From positions 3,600,001 through 3,664,000 of the forward strand of contig NC_018025.1 in the NCBI RefSeq assembly GCF_000266945.1: 64,000 bases of DNA, in the 5' to 3' direction. This DNA is from Desulfomonile tiedjei DSM 6799. Lineage in GTDB: Bacteria; Desulfobacterota; Desulfomonilia; Desulfomonilales; Desulfomonilaceae. The position numbers were made by a program, and so were the translations under genes. The notes beneath the pieces were generated by a model that did not search any database, was not told the DNA's origin, and worked only from the letters and a program-made list of their open reading frames with translations. Shown piece by piece: positions 8,793-17,303 of the stretch (its first letter is position 1; every line of letters starts with the position of its first letter).

Positions 8793-9849
8793 CCCCAGTG
8801 AAATTCACCGTTAGTACTTCAATACCATGCAACTGAACAGGCGACTGGAAAACCAGCATGGTTTAGCCATGCGGCACTTTTCGACTCTTCATACCATTTT
8901 GCATTCAAAAACAGGATATTGGGAGGAACTATCTTTGTAAAGAATGTCCCCCCAAAACCATTCGAGAGACTTCAATTATTCCACCGGAACCAGCATCTTT
9001 CTCACCGAACTGCTTCTTCCGGGGAGTAAGCCGAAGGCCTCACAGTGGGGATGGGAATCCCCTGAAGACGGGATTGCAAGAAGTTTTCCCGATCTTTCTT
9101 CTTCGATGGCGACCTCGAAACACGATCGCATTAGAATGTAAGCCAATGAATCGATTTCTCGGAATACCTGTTAATCTCATACTGCAGAGAAGTCATTCTC
9201 GTCAAGATATCAATTGCTCCATCAGATTTAAAACGTCCACACTCAGAGCTGGAAATCGGAAATAGCTAATATCATTTCATCAAGACAAGCATGAGATCAG
9301 GATCTCGAAAATTCATGAGAAGAGCATTTGAAAATCCCAATCGAGTGAGGCGGCGTAATTACACTTTTGCATCTGAAGATTATCGAAGTGATTTCCTTTA
9401 CTTTCAGCAGCCCGGTATATGTCCCCTCGCCGTATCCGTCGTACCAGATCAAACAACCGCCTCACGCCTTTTTTAGATGCAATTGACGTGCCTGTTGTCA
9501 AAAACTGCATACATATTGGTTCTGCCGTGAATTTAATTAGAAAACAAGAACTTACATGGGGCAGAAAAGGCCCTCGCGCAAATCGCTGAATCGCAAATTT
9601 ACAGTAATTGCAGCGAAGACTGCTGTTTCAACAATCTACAAGCGGGGGTAGAAACTGCACCTTACATTTGCTCCTGCATCTACGTCTTGATAGGCAACAT
9701 GTTCGAGACACCAGTCTCCATAGCTACCTCCGAAAGCGGTAGTATCGTAGCCCGCCGCCACATGTGCATTCATGTATAGAGAAAGGATGCTGACCAGAGA
9801 ATTGCCATATAACCCCGGAGGATTATCGCAATGAGAATTCAGTCATCGC
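8793..9849. other. Gene-poor region, 1057 bp
   Basis: No complete gene is recognisable. Short open frames on either strand (8944-9141, 9291-9476, 9313-9510) have no domain features and no ribosome binding sites. The only suggestive stretch is the protein-like fragment at 9636-9842. The composition is more AT-rich than the flanking genes. It may be the graveyard of a deleted gene. Confidence 0.6.
9636..9842 (-). pseudogene. Possible gene remnant downstream of pgsA
   Basis: A frame of 68 codons is open from just inside the end of pgsA to TAG at 9636-9638. It reads like protein: segments such as DNPPGLYGNSLVSILSLY, HVAAGYDTTAFGGSYGDW and HVAYQDVDAGANVRC. The only ATG with room is at 9773, giving 45 aa without an obvious ribosome binding site. 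It looks like the C-terminal part of an unidentified gene or a short unrecognised one. No family recognised. Confidence 0.3.
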
Positions 9850-10425
9850 TCAAAACGCGTCACCATTTTCGCGTCCTTCATATTCCCTGTAGAAACGCAG
9901 GAAATAATCCATTCCAGACCAGATGGTGAGGAAAAGAGCTATGTACAACAGCACAGTCCCTATAAAATGAAAATTCACCGTAACAAAGAAGAAGGTATAG
10001 TCGTAATGGATGATGAGCGGCACAATTGCTGCAAACTGAAATACAGCTTTAAGTTTGCCGACCGGACTCGGCTGAAGCGTCGTATCCCACGATTTGGTTA
10101 TCGCTCGAAGCGCACTCACAGCAACTTCCCGCGTGATAATCAGCATAACGATCCACGCGGGCACTCGATCCAGCGCTATAAGCATGACGAGCGCGGAGGT
10201 TACGAGCACTTTATCCGCTATAGGATCGAGAAAACGACCAAAGGAAGATTCTAGAGAAAAACGTCTTGCAATGAATCCATCGAAGAAATCGGTTAAGGAT
10301 GCCACGAAGAAAAGAAGGCCCGCCGTTGCGGAAGCAACCTTTCCGGGAAAAAACAGAAACAGGATGATAGGCGGCACCAGAACCAGTCTGCCAAGCGTGA
10401 GAAAATTGGGCAAATGCTTTTTCAT
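9850..10425 (-). CDS. pgsA: CDP-diacylglycerol-glycerol-3-phosphate 3-phosphatidyltransferase
   Basis: 191 aa, the usual PgsA length. The CDP-alcohol phosphotransferase signature D-x2-DG-x2-AR-x8-G-x3-D-x3-D is seen as DFFDGFIARRF followed by GRFLDPIADK. Several transmembrane helices surround it. N-terminal LPNFLTLGRLVLVPPII is typical of PgsA. It makes phosphatidylglycerophosphate, the committed step to phosphatidylglycerol and cardiolipin, in the inner membrane. It lies downstream of the transglycosylase gene on the same strand, separated by palindromic repeat C. Confidence 0.93.
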   Translation of the reverse strand: MKKHLPNFLTLGRLVLVPPIILFLFFPGKVASATAGLLFFVASLTDFFDGFIARRFSLESSFGRFLDPIADKVLVTSALVMLIALDRVPAWIVMLIITREVAVSALRAITKSWDTTLQPSPVGKLKAVFQFAAIVPLIIHYDYTFFFVTVNFHFIGTVLLYIALFLTIWSGMDYFLRFYREYEGRENGDAF

Positions 10426-10444
10426 TCAAATATCCCGTATTAGA

Positions 10445-10528
10445 CCAATTTGCTTTCAAAATTAGACGAAAATCCCCTCTCCCCCCTTTATTAAAGAGGG
10501 GAATGGGGGGATTTTGAATTCAAATTGG
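10445..10528. repeat. Palindromic repeat C, copy 1
   Basis: Starts CCAATTTGCTTTCAAA and ends TTCAAATTGG, with GAAAATCCCC and GGGGGATTTT as inner arms and a TTTATTAAAG-type centre. It shares its ends and core with 55326-55421. This copy is partly decayed: its arms match imperfectly. It lies immediately downstream of the transglycosylase stop codon, and the repeat-flanking TTAATT contributes that TAA. Confidence 0.85.
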
Positions 10529-10530
10529 CA

Positions 10531-11139
10531 TTAATTGACCGACAGTTTCAAAGTCGGATCACTCTTGAATTTGAGATAATATCCCATCACCTTGTCCACA
10601 TAATTGATGGTCTCGCGGTAAGGCGGGATACCGGCATATTTTTCGACTGTTCCAGGGCCGGCGTTATATGCAGCCAGAGCAAGTTTCAGATTGCCATAGG
10701 AAGCAAGAAGCCCTTTGATGTATTTCACTCCCCCGAGAATATTGTCATGCGGATCGAAAGGCTTTGTCACATTCATATCCTTCGCTGTGGACGGCATCAA
10801 CTGCATGAGTCCCTGTGCGCCTTTACGTGATACCGCGTTGGGATTGCAGTTGGATTCTGCCATAATTATCGCTTTGACGAGACTTGATTCTATGTTGAAC
10901 TTTTCGGCTATTTCCGACACAATTTCATCTATACTGCGCATTTTTCCTGCTTTGGAGAATTCTATCACCGGGATTTCGCCGGATTCGCTCATGTGAAAGA
11001 TCCAACCGGGCCCGGATGGACGGTTGGTGAATTCTTTGGTGCCATCCTTGTGAGTCCTCATGTAGATGTCTGCATATGAAACTGTCGGAAATACCATGAT
11101 CGTGCAGATCACGAGTAATCTCACCCAAACACCATGCAT
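10531..11139 (-). CDS. Exported lytic transglycosylase (SLT domain)
   Basis: 202 aa from ATG 11139, chosen because GGGAG lies 8 bases upstream and the protein then begins with a proper signal peptide (residues 1-23, cleavage after SYA). A DUF4124-like segment with YMRTHKDGTKEFTNRP follows, then the goose-type SLT domain with catalytic Glu95 in IIMAESNCNPNAVS, the GLMQLMPSTA motif at 110-119 and AAYNAGPG at 157-164. It should cleave the MurNAc-GlcNAc bond in periplasmic murein, forming 1,6-anhydroMurNAc. It follows the hybrid kinase gene by 155 bases. Confidence 0.92.
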   Translation of the reverse strand: MHGVWVRLLVICTIMVFPTVSYADIYMRTHKDGTKEFTNRPSGPGWIFHMSESGEIPVIEFSKAGKMRSIDEIVSEIAEKFNIESSLVKAIIMAESNCNPNAVSRKGAQGLMQLMPSTAKDMNVTKPFDPHDNILGGVKYIKGLLASYGNLKLALAAYNAGPGTVEKYAGIPPYRETINYVDKVMGYYLKFKSDPTLKLSVN

Positions 11140-11294
11140 CGTGTTCTCCCGAATGAAAGCAAGTGTCACACGCATTCGATTTTGTCAACCCAATCGGTCT
11201 GGCCGTTTACCAGCCGGCGATAAGATCCGGCGTACTCTGCGGGTTGAGGGTTTGTCCATATGGCAAATGACATCACACTTCCCGCCGGTATACG

Positions 11295-12788
11295 TCACGA
11301 AAACCCGTTACCGGATCTCTCAATGGGCAAGGTCAGTTTGAAAACGGCTCCTTTGTGCGGCTGGGAGGAAACCTTCAGGGTTCCTCCATGCTCTTCAACC
11401 AATAGCAGAGCTTTGCTGAGTCCCATACCTGCGCCGCTTGTTTTTGAGGTCACAAACGGATTGAAGATCTCAGTTAGATCTTCGTTTTCTATCCCGATTC
11501 CAGTATCGGTAAACGAAACGTTGATGGAGGAACCGACACGCTTCATATCAACCTTCAGACGTCCGCCTTTTGGCATTGCCTCATAACTATTGAGAATAAT
11601 ATTGTAAAAGACTTCCTCCAGTGCTTCGGGATCGGCACTGATTTTCGGAATATTCGCCTCATCATTCAGCACGAAGATCACTCGATCCATCTCGGAGGAG
11701 AGCTTTTGCAGAACTCGTTGCCGCGCTTGCCGAGCAATCTCGATCAAATCTACATTACGTGCACGAAACCGGTGAAACTTCGAGAACCGTACATAGTCCT
11801 CAATGTCTTTCACCATTTTTTCCAGGCGTTTCACGTCCTTGAGAATAATATCGACGTACTCGTTTCCGGTTGGATTATCGTTCATTGTCTTTCGTAATCT
11901 CAGAGCAAATCCTCCCAGAGAGGTAAGGCAGTTTCGTACTTCGTGAGCGACCCCTTCGACGACTTTTCCCAATGAAGCCATTTTCTCCGAGTGTTTCAAG
12001 CGCCTCTCCACTTCATGGAGACGGGTCAGATCTGCAACGACTATCACAACATCCGGATTACGTCCCTGTTCTTGAATAAGGGAACTGGACAGGTATCCGG
12101 GAAAGGTTCCTCTATCCTTCTTCCGGAATATGAACTCTCCTTCGGTTTTCCCATCGCGCAACGTGTCTTTGATGAGGTTCCGGGAAAGCAGTGTCCGGGA
12201 TTCGGCCTGAATGAGAAAATGAACATCGTTGTTCATGAGTTCTTCGAGAGAATAGCCCCACATCTCCGAAGCTGCACGGTTCGCGAACCGGATGTTTCCT
12301 TCCGAATCGGTGGTGAGAAGCGCCTCGTTTATGCTGCTCGCAAGCTGCGCCGCATATTTTTCATTTCGCTGGATCCGCTTCTTGAGCCTGATGTTTTCTT
12401 CCAGCGCTTTGCGGCCCGCAAGAAGCTTTTCTGCAATGGCCGCGACGCTATCCATTTCAAAGGGTTTCGACAGGTACTCGTCGGCACCGAGCTTCATTGC
12501 TTTGACAGCGATCTCCTGACTGCCGACCCCTGTCATGAGAATCACTATAGCGCGTGAAGATTTGTCCTTTATATAGCGGAGCACCTCAAATCCATCAAGT
12601 TTCGGCAATTGAAGATCAACGAGGACGAGATCGGGCTGATTCTTCAGAAAGGCGGCTTTTGCCTCTAAACCGTTGAAAGACTGAAAGACCTCATAGCCAT
12701 GATCCTCAAAAACATCTTTCAGCATATTATTGAGAATCTCCGAATCATCGGCGATGAGGACTTTTCTCTGAAGGGGCCGGTTTGCCAT
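11295..12788 (-). CDS. Hybrid sensor histidine kinase (receiver-PAS-HisKA-HATPase)
   Basis: 497 aa. N-terminal receiver domain at 8-122 with phospho-acceptor Asp58 (VLVDLQLPKLDG) and Lys108 (LSKPF). Then a coiled linker, a PAS domain at about 145-255 (NEALLTTDSEGNIRFANRAA), the HisKA H-box at His282 (GVAHEVRNCL), and the ATPase with N box NIILNSYEA, DTGIGI and GAGMGLS. No transmembrane segment, so it senses inside the cell. The receiver at the N-terminus suggests it is itself controlled by an upstream kinase. ATG 12788 has AGGAT about 8 bases upstream within the preceding gene. It is the last gene of the arg-dap run. Confidence 0.93.
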   Translation of the reverse strand: MANRPLQRKVLIADDSEILNNMLKDVFEDHGYEVFQSFNGLEAKAAFLKNQPDLVLVDLQLPKLDGFEVLRYIKDKSSRAIVILMTGVGSQEIAVKAMKLGADEYLSKPFEMDSVAAIAEKLLAGRKALEENIRLKKRIQRNEKYAAQLASSINEALLTTDSEGNIRFANRAASEMWGYSLEELMNNDVHFLIQAESRTLLSRNLIKDTLRDGKTEGEFIFRKKDRGTFPGYLSSSLIQEQGRNPDVVIVVADLTRLHEVERRLKHSEKMASLGKVVEGVAHEVRNCLTSLGGFALRLRKTMNDNPTGNEYVDIILKDVKRLEKMVKDIEDYVRFSKFHRFRARNVDLIEIARQARQRVLQKLSSEMDRVIFVLNDEANIPKISADPEALEEVFYNIILNSYEAMPKGGRLKVDMKRVGSSINVSFTDTGIGIENEDLTEIFNPFVTSKTSGAGMGLSKALLLVEEHGGTLKVSSQPHKGAVFKLTLPIERSGNGFS

Positions 12789-12792
12789 CCCA

Positions 12793-13056
12793 TTATCCTT
12801 GGTTCTGAAGGAATTTGTTCAGGCACTCCCGGGAGCAAAACGAAATGTACGTTCCCTTGTGTATTATGGTCACAGCATCAGCGGGTGAAATGAACAATCC
12901 GCACACCGGATCTTGGACCATGTCGTTTGCACCCGGGATCTTTTGCTCTTCACCTGGATCCGGGTCGGAACCCAGCCCAAGACTCTTCACCACTATCTTG
13001 GCAGCTTGATATCCGACGTACGCCACTGCGGACAGGACTATTAATTGCGCGATCAT
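12793..13056 (-). CDS. Small membrane-anchored YHS/TRASH-like protein
   Basis: 87 aa from ATG 13056, which falls one base after the folK stop. An N-terminal hydrophobic helix (MIAQLIVLSAVAYVGYQAA) is followed by a Cys-containing tail with DPVCGLFISPADAVTI and FCSRECLNKFL. The C-x-n-C-x3-C spacing resembles the PP0621/YHS-type metal-binding domain. The function is unknown; similar proteins occur next to folK or sensor genes. A longer frame exists upstream but would lie inside folK. Confidence 0.7.
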   Translation of the reverse strand: MIAQLIVLSAVAYVGYQAAKIVVKSLGLGSDPDPGEEQKIPGANDMVQDPVCGLFISPADAVTIIHKGTYISFCSRECLNKFLQNQG

Positions 13057-13057
13057 A

Positions 13058-13576
13058 TTACTGCCGATTCGATTCTGCGCCCAGCGCTCTGATTGTTCCG
13101 AGTTCTTCGGGAGCAATGAAAGCGGCAAGTTCGCGAATAGTGAGCTTGGAAACGGGATGCACCGTTTCCGGGGCTATTTCGGCCAAGGGTACGAGCACGA
13201 ACCCTCGTTTGTGCATCCGGGGATGAGGAATATTCAAATTGTCCTCCCGGATAACGAGATCGCCGTACAGGAGAAGGTCCAAATCGATATGACGGGATTG
13301 ATCGCTCCGATGCCGGGGAGATTTGCCAAGTTTTATTTCCACGGCTTTCAATGATTCCATCAGTTCTCTCGGACTCAACGAGGTCTCTAGTTCAATCACA
13401 GCATTAAGGAACTTCGGTCCATCGTCCGACAAATCCACAGGATCGGTCTCGTACAATCGGGAATACGTCTTGATTGCAATTCCATGAGCACGATTTAGTT
13501 CGTGCAGTGCCTCTTCGAATTTCAACTCCCGGATTCCTAAATTCGAACCGAATCCGATGTAAACCTTATCCGTCAT
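13058..13576 (-). CDS. folK: 2-amino-4-hydroxy-6-hydroxymethyldihydropteridine pyrophosphokinase
   Basis: 172 aa, standard FolK length. YIGFGSNLG at the N-terminus and, in the catalytic loop, HIDLDLLLYGD and NIPHPRMHKRGFVLVPLAEIAP are the family signatures, including the two magnesium-binding Asp residues (DLD). It transfers pyrophosphate from ATP to 6-hydroxymethyl-7,8-dihydropterin in folate synthesis. It overlaps the preceding FAH gene by 11 bases, so the two are translationally linked. Confidence 0.95.
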   Translation of the reverse strand: MTDKVYIGFGSNLGIRELKFEEALHELNRAHGIAIKTYSRLYETDPVDLSDDGPKFLNAVIELETSLSPRELMESLKAVEIKLGKSPRHRSDQSRHIDLDLLLYGDLVIREDNLNIPHPRMHKRGFVLVPLAEIAPETVHPVSKLTIRELAAFIAPEELGTIRALGAESNRQ

Positions 13577-14312
13577 TTTTCACTATCGGGTTTACCAGGG
13601 AACCTATTCCTTCGATCCGCACTTCCACGTTGTCTCCGTGCTTCATCGGCCCTATACCGGAAGGAGTTCCCGTTGCGATGACATCTCCCGGCTGAAGCGT
13701 CATGACTCCCGAGATAAACGCGACCAGTTCCGCAGGGCTGAAAATAAGGTTCGAAGTGCGTGATCGCTGCTTCCGCTCGCCGTTGAGATATAATTCGATG
13801 CCCAGATCGGTCGGGTCTATTTCCGTGTCAATCCACGGTCCGATGGGGCAGAATGTATCAAATCCTTTTGCTCTGGTCCACTGGCCGTCTTTGGTTTGAA
13901 GATCCCGGGCAGTGACATCATTGAGACACGTGTATCCGAGAATGTAATCTCGTGCTTCGTCCAATCCGACGCGACGAGCAGTTTTTGCGATTACGATTCC
14001 CAGTTCTGCCTCATAATCCACCCGTTGGCTCTGAGGAGGCAACGATACGGAGTCGCCCGGTCCAATGACACTCGTGGAGGGCTTCATGAACAGTAAAGGT
14101 TCTTCTGGAAGAGTGAGATGCAATTCTTCCGCATGATCGCGATAATTCAATCCCACTGCTACGATCTTGGAGGGAACACACGGGGGAAGAAGCTTCACCT
14201 GATTCAACTGGAACCTTCTCGGAAACTGCTGACCGGCGGCAGGAAGAATTTCTTCGCCTTCCAGAATTCCTTCAAAGACCTGATTGTCTACACGGAATCT
14301 CAGTAGCCTCAT
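13566..14312 (-). CDS. Fumarylacetoacetate hydrolase (FAH) family protein
   Basis: 248 aa. Contains VGLNYRDHAEEL, the metal ligands in VDYEAELGIVI, GYTCLNDVTARDLQ and GDVIATGTPSGIG, the standard FAHD1/HpcE-type signature. Members act as acylpyruvate hydrolases, oxaloacetate decarboxylases or 2-hydroxyhepta-2,4-diene-1,7-dioate isomerases; the substrate cannot be chosen from sequence. It overlaps dapB by 4 bases (ATGA) and folK by 11. A housekeeping metabolite-repair role is a reasonable guess. Confidence 0.87.
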   Translation of the reverse strand: MRLLRFRVDNQVFEGILEGEEILPAAGQQFPRRFQLNQVKLLPPCVPSKIVAVGLNYRDHAEELHLTLPEEPLLFMKPSTSVIGPGDSVSLPPQSQRVDYEAELGIVIAKTARRVGLDEARDYILGYTCLNDVTARDLQTKDGQWTRAKGFDTFCPIGPWIDTEIDPTDLGIELYLNGERKQRSRTSNLIFSPAELVAFISGVMTLQPGDVIATGTPSGIGPMKHGDNVEVRIEGIGSLVNPIVKNDG

Positions 14313-15118
14313 TTTCCTGCTTTTAACCCCAGTACGTCCTGCATGTCGTACAATCCGGGAGGTTGAGAATAGATCCAGAGCGCTGCACGAACAGCTCCTT
14401 TGGCGAGCGCATCCCTGCTGTGTGCCCTGTGGATAAGCTCTATCCGCTCACCACCAGTGACGAACATCACCGTATGTTCACCGACGATATCCCCGCCGCG
14501 GACTGCCATGACGCCGATTTCATGGTTCTTTCGCTCGCCTACGATTCCCTTTCGGCCGTAGACTCCAACCTCTTCCAGGTCTCGATCCAATGCCTGTGCG
14601 GCAAGTTGCGCCAGTTTGACTGCAGTCCCGCTGGGGGCATCCTTCTTCAAATTGTGGTGAGCTTCAATTATTTCCACATCGTAAGCATCCCCCAGAGCTC
14701 GGGCTACCGTTTCCGTGAGGTTGAAAAGGAGATTGACCCCCACGCTCATATTGGGAGCCACCAGACAGCGGGTGGTAGGACCTATTTTCTCGATTTCCTT
14801 TCTCTGGGATTCGGAAAAGCCCGTGGTCCCAACCACAATTGCTTTTCCTGACTCTGTCGCTGCTTTTATATTCCTAAGAGAAGTGTCGGGTGAAGAAAAA
14901 TCGACCAACACATCGCATTTTTTCAGTATTTCATCGAGATCGGAAGTAATGGGCACTGCAATGTGCCCGATGCCTGCGATTTCTCCGGCATCATTTCCCA
15001 GTGCGGGATGCTTCGGAAATTCCAGAGCACCTACTATTTGCATTTCAGGATGCTCGTGAGCAAGAGCGACAATTCTCCTGCCCATTCGACCCGCTGCACC
15101 GCAAACCGCTATTTTCAT
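14309..15118 (-). CDS. dapB: 4-hydroxy-tetrahydrodipicolinate reductase
   Basis: 269 aa from ATG 15118, chosen over TTG 15136 because GGGGA lies just upstream and the protein then begins MKIAVCGAAGRMGRR with the nucleotide-binding loop at its start. Catalytic segment EAHHNLKKDAPSGTA and VGTTGFS are diagnostic. DapB reduces hydroxytetrahydrodipicolinate with NAD(P)H, the second step of the diaminopimelate branch. It follows dapA by 14 bases. Confidence 0.97.
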   Translation of the reverse strand: MKIAVCGAAGRMGRRIVALAHEHPEMQIVGALEFPKHPALGNDAGEIAGIGHIAVPITSDLDEILKKCDVLVDFSSPDTSLRNIKAATESGKAIVVGTTGFSESQRKEIEKIGPTTRCLVAPNMSVGVNLLFNLTETVARALGDAYDVEIIEAHHNLKKDAPSGTAVKLAQLAAQALDRDLEEVGVYGRKGIVGERKNHEIGVMAVRGGDIVGEHTVMFVTGGERIELIHRAHSRDALAKGAVRAALWIYSQPPGLYDMQDVLGLKAGK

Positions 15119-15132
15119 GGGATTCCCCTTTC

Positions 15133-16005
15133 TCAAACAAGTCCGTACCGTTCCAGAACCGTTTTGAGCTTTTCCTGGTTGGCCTGGGACATAGGACAGA
15201 GAGGTAATCTAAATTCGTTGCGGATCATGCCCATCATGCTGAGTGCGGTCTTTATCGGAATTGGATTGGTCTCAATGAACATTGCCTGACAGAGTTCGTA
15301 AATCTCGAAGTGTATTGCCCGAGCAGCCGCAATGTCCCCTTTGAGCATATGTTTCACGAGCAAGGACATCTTATCCGGAACGATGTTCGTGACCACGGAG
15401 ATGACCCCTTTCCCGCCGAGAGCCATAAGCGGAAAAGTCATCTGATCGTCTCCGGAAAGCACGTCAAAATCGGAGTCGGTCAGCCGGATGACTTCGCTCA
15501 TCTGAAGAATGCTTCCCGAAGCTTCTTTTACAGCAACGATATTCGGAATCCGTGAGAGCTTTGCCACGGTACTGTTCTCGATATTGACGGCGGTGCGTCC
15601 CTGTATGTTGTACAACACGATGGGGATATCCACTGCTTCCGCCACGGTCTTGAAATGCTGGAACAAGCCTTCCTGTGTAGGCTTGTTATAATAGGGAGAT
15701 ACCATAAGACATGCATCGGCACCGACCGACTTCGCATGCTCTGTAAGCGCAAGAGCTTCCTCCGTGCTATTCGATCCCGTACCAGCAATCACCTTCACCT
15801 GGCCCGCAACTTCCTTAACCGTAAGTTCAATAACCCGGTTGTGTTCTTCGTGGCTCAAGGTTGGTGATTCGCCCGTCGTTCCGCACGGGACGATTCCGCT
15901 AACCCCTCCGTCAATGCCGAACCGGATCAGGCGTCTCAATGCATCCTCATCCACGTGCCCGTCTTTGAAGGGGGTGACTACTGCGGTAAAAGCTCCTGAA
16001 AACAT
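15133..16005 (-). CDS. dapA: 4-hydroxy-tetrahydrodipicolinate synthase
   Basis: 290 aa, standard length. N-terminal AVVTPFKDG, CGTTGESPTL (substrate carboxylate binding), the catalytic Tyr in MVSPYYNKPTQEG and the Schiff-base Lys in VAVKEASG are all present. It condenses pyruvate with aspartate semialdehyde, the entry to lysine and mDAP synthesis. An AAAGGAG box precedes ATG 16005. lysA ends 11 bases upstream. Confidence 0.97.
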   Translation of the reverse strand: MFSGAFTAVVTPFKDGHVDEDALRRLIRFGIDGGVSGIVPCGTTGESPTLSHEEHNRVIELTVKEVAGQVKVIAGTGSNSTEEALALTEHAKSVGADACLMVSPYYNKPTQEGLFQHFKTVAEAVDIPIVLYNIQGRTAVNIENSTVAKLSRIPNIVAVKEASGSILQMSEVIRLTDSDFDVLSGDDQMTFPLMALGGKGVISVVTNIVPDKMSLLVKHMLKGDIAAARAIHFEIYELCQAMFIETNPIPIKTALSMMGMIRNEFRLPLCPMSQANQEKLKTVLERYGLV

Positions 16006-16016
16006 CCTTTGCTCCT

Positions 16017-17291
16017 TTAGCTAGTCTGGAGAATCGCGGGAGGGATGTGTTCCCCCCGGATAAGATCCTGATAACTCTCGCGGTCCCTGATGACAAAGTA
16101 TCGATCTCCGTCCACGAGCACTTCGGCAGCACGGGGGCGGGAATTGTAATTCGAAGACATGGAAAAACCGTACGCACCTGCACTCATGAGTGCAAGGAGA
16201 TCGCCGGTTTCAACGGCTTCCATTTCCCTGGATTGTGCCAGAAAATCGCTGGATTCACATATGGGGCCCACAAGATCGGCAACAATGCGTCCGTTCACAC
16301 CATTCGTCTTGCGCGCCACTTTCCACACTGCGTGATGAGCGTTGTACAGGCTCGGCCTGATCAGATCGTTCATTGCAGCGTCTACTATGATAAAAGATTT
16401 CTCGGGACCTTGCTTTCTGAATAGGACCTGGGTCACGAGAATACCCGCATTGCCTACAAGAAGTCTTCCGGGTTCCAATATGAGCTTCACGTTGAGGTTT
16501 GCAATGCGGTCAACAATCGCCGTTCCGTACAGCGATGGAGCCGGAGGCTCTTCCTGGTCGTACGGAATTCCCAACCCTCCGCCTATGTCGAGATACTGGA
16601 TGGATATACCGCGGGAGCGTAGAATGCCGATCATCTCCTTCAGACGATCGATTGCCTCCAGGAATGGCGACAGCTCTGTCAATTGGCTGCCGATGTGGCA
16701 ATCCACTCCGATTGCTTCTATGCCTTCCATATCTGCGGCTCTTCCATAGAGCTCAAGGGAGCGCTCCACATCGATGCCGAATTTATTTTTCTTCAAACCC
16801 GTGGAGATGTACGGATGTGTCAGAGGATCTACATTGGGATTGACTCTGAGGGCTATTCGGGCTCGTTTTCCCAGTGCAACCGCCCGCTGATTCACAAGGT
16901 GAAGTTCCTCTTCGGATTCCACATTGAACATCAGAATTTCGGCTTTTAAAGCCTCATCGATTTCAGAGGCCTTTTTGCCTACTCCGGAGTACACGATGCG
17001 AGAAGCATCTACTCCAGCGGCCAGAGCCCGGAAAAGTTCCCCTCCGGAGACGATGTCCGTGCCGGACCCCAGGTTTGCAAAAACCCGCAGGATGGCGATA
17101 TTGGAACATGCTTTCATCGAATAGCACACAATGTGGTCCACAGGGAGAAAGGGTTCCTCAAAGATCCTGAAATGACGTTCCAGTGTCCCTCGGCTGTAGA
17201 TAAAAGCGGGAGTGCCCACGGCTTCACAGATTTGTCGAACAGGAACGTTTTCGCAGAAAAGTTCATCGTTTATGTACTGAAAATGATGCAT
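16017..17291 (-). CDS. lysA: Diaminopimelate decarboxylase
   Basis: 424 aa PLP-dependent fold-III (alanine-racemase-like) decarboxylase. PLP lysine in VCYSMKACSN near residue 60, phosphate-binding GGGLGIPY, EPGRLLVGNAG and the late CESSDFLAQ and GAYGFSMSSNYNSRPR motifs identify LysA. It converts meso-DAP to lysine, the last step. It is placed upstream of dapA-dapB, so the end and the beginning of the pathway are co-transcribed; dapF, dapL and similar genes are not in the window. Confidence 0.96.
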   Translation of the reverse strand: MHHFQYINDELFCENVPVRQICEAVGTPAFIYSRGTLERHFRIFEEPFLPVDHIVCYSMKACSNIAILRVFANLGSGTDIVSGGELFRALAAGVDASRIVYSGVGKKASEIDEALKAEILMFNVESEEELHLVNQRAVALGKRARIALRVNPNVDPLTHPYISTGLKKNKFGIDVERSLELYGRAADMEGIEAIGVDCHIGSQLTELSPFLEAIDRLKEMIGILRSRGISIQYLDIGGGLGIPYDQEEPPAPSLYGTAIVDRIANLNVKLILEPGRLLVGNAGILVTQVLFRKQGPEKSFIIVDAAMNDLIRPSLYNAHHAVWKVARKTNGVNGRIVADLVGPICESSDFLAQSREMEAVETGDLLALMSAGAYGFSMSSNYNSRPRAAEVLVDGDRYFVIRDRESYQDLIRGEHIPPAILQTS

Positions 17292-17303
17292 GACCTTTAA
17301 CCA

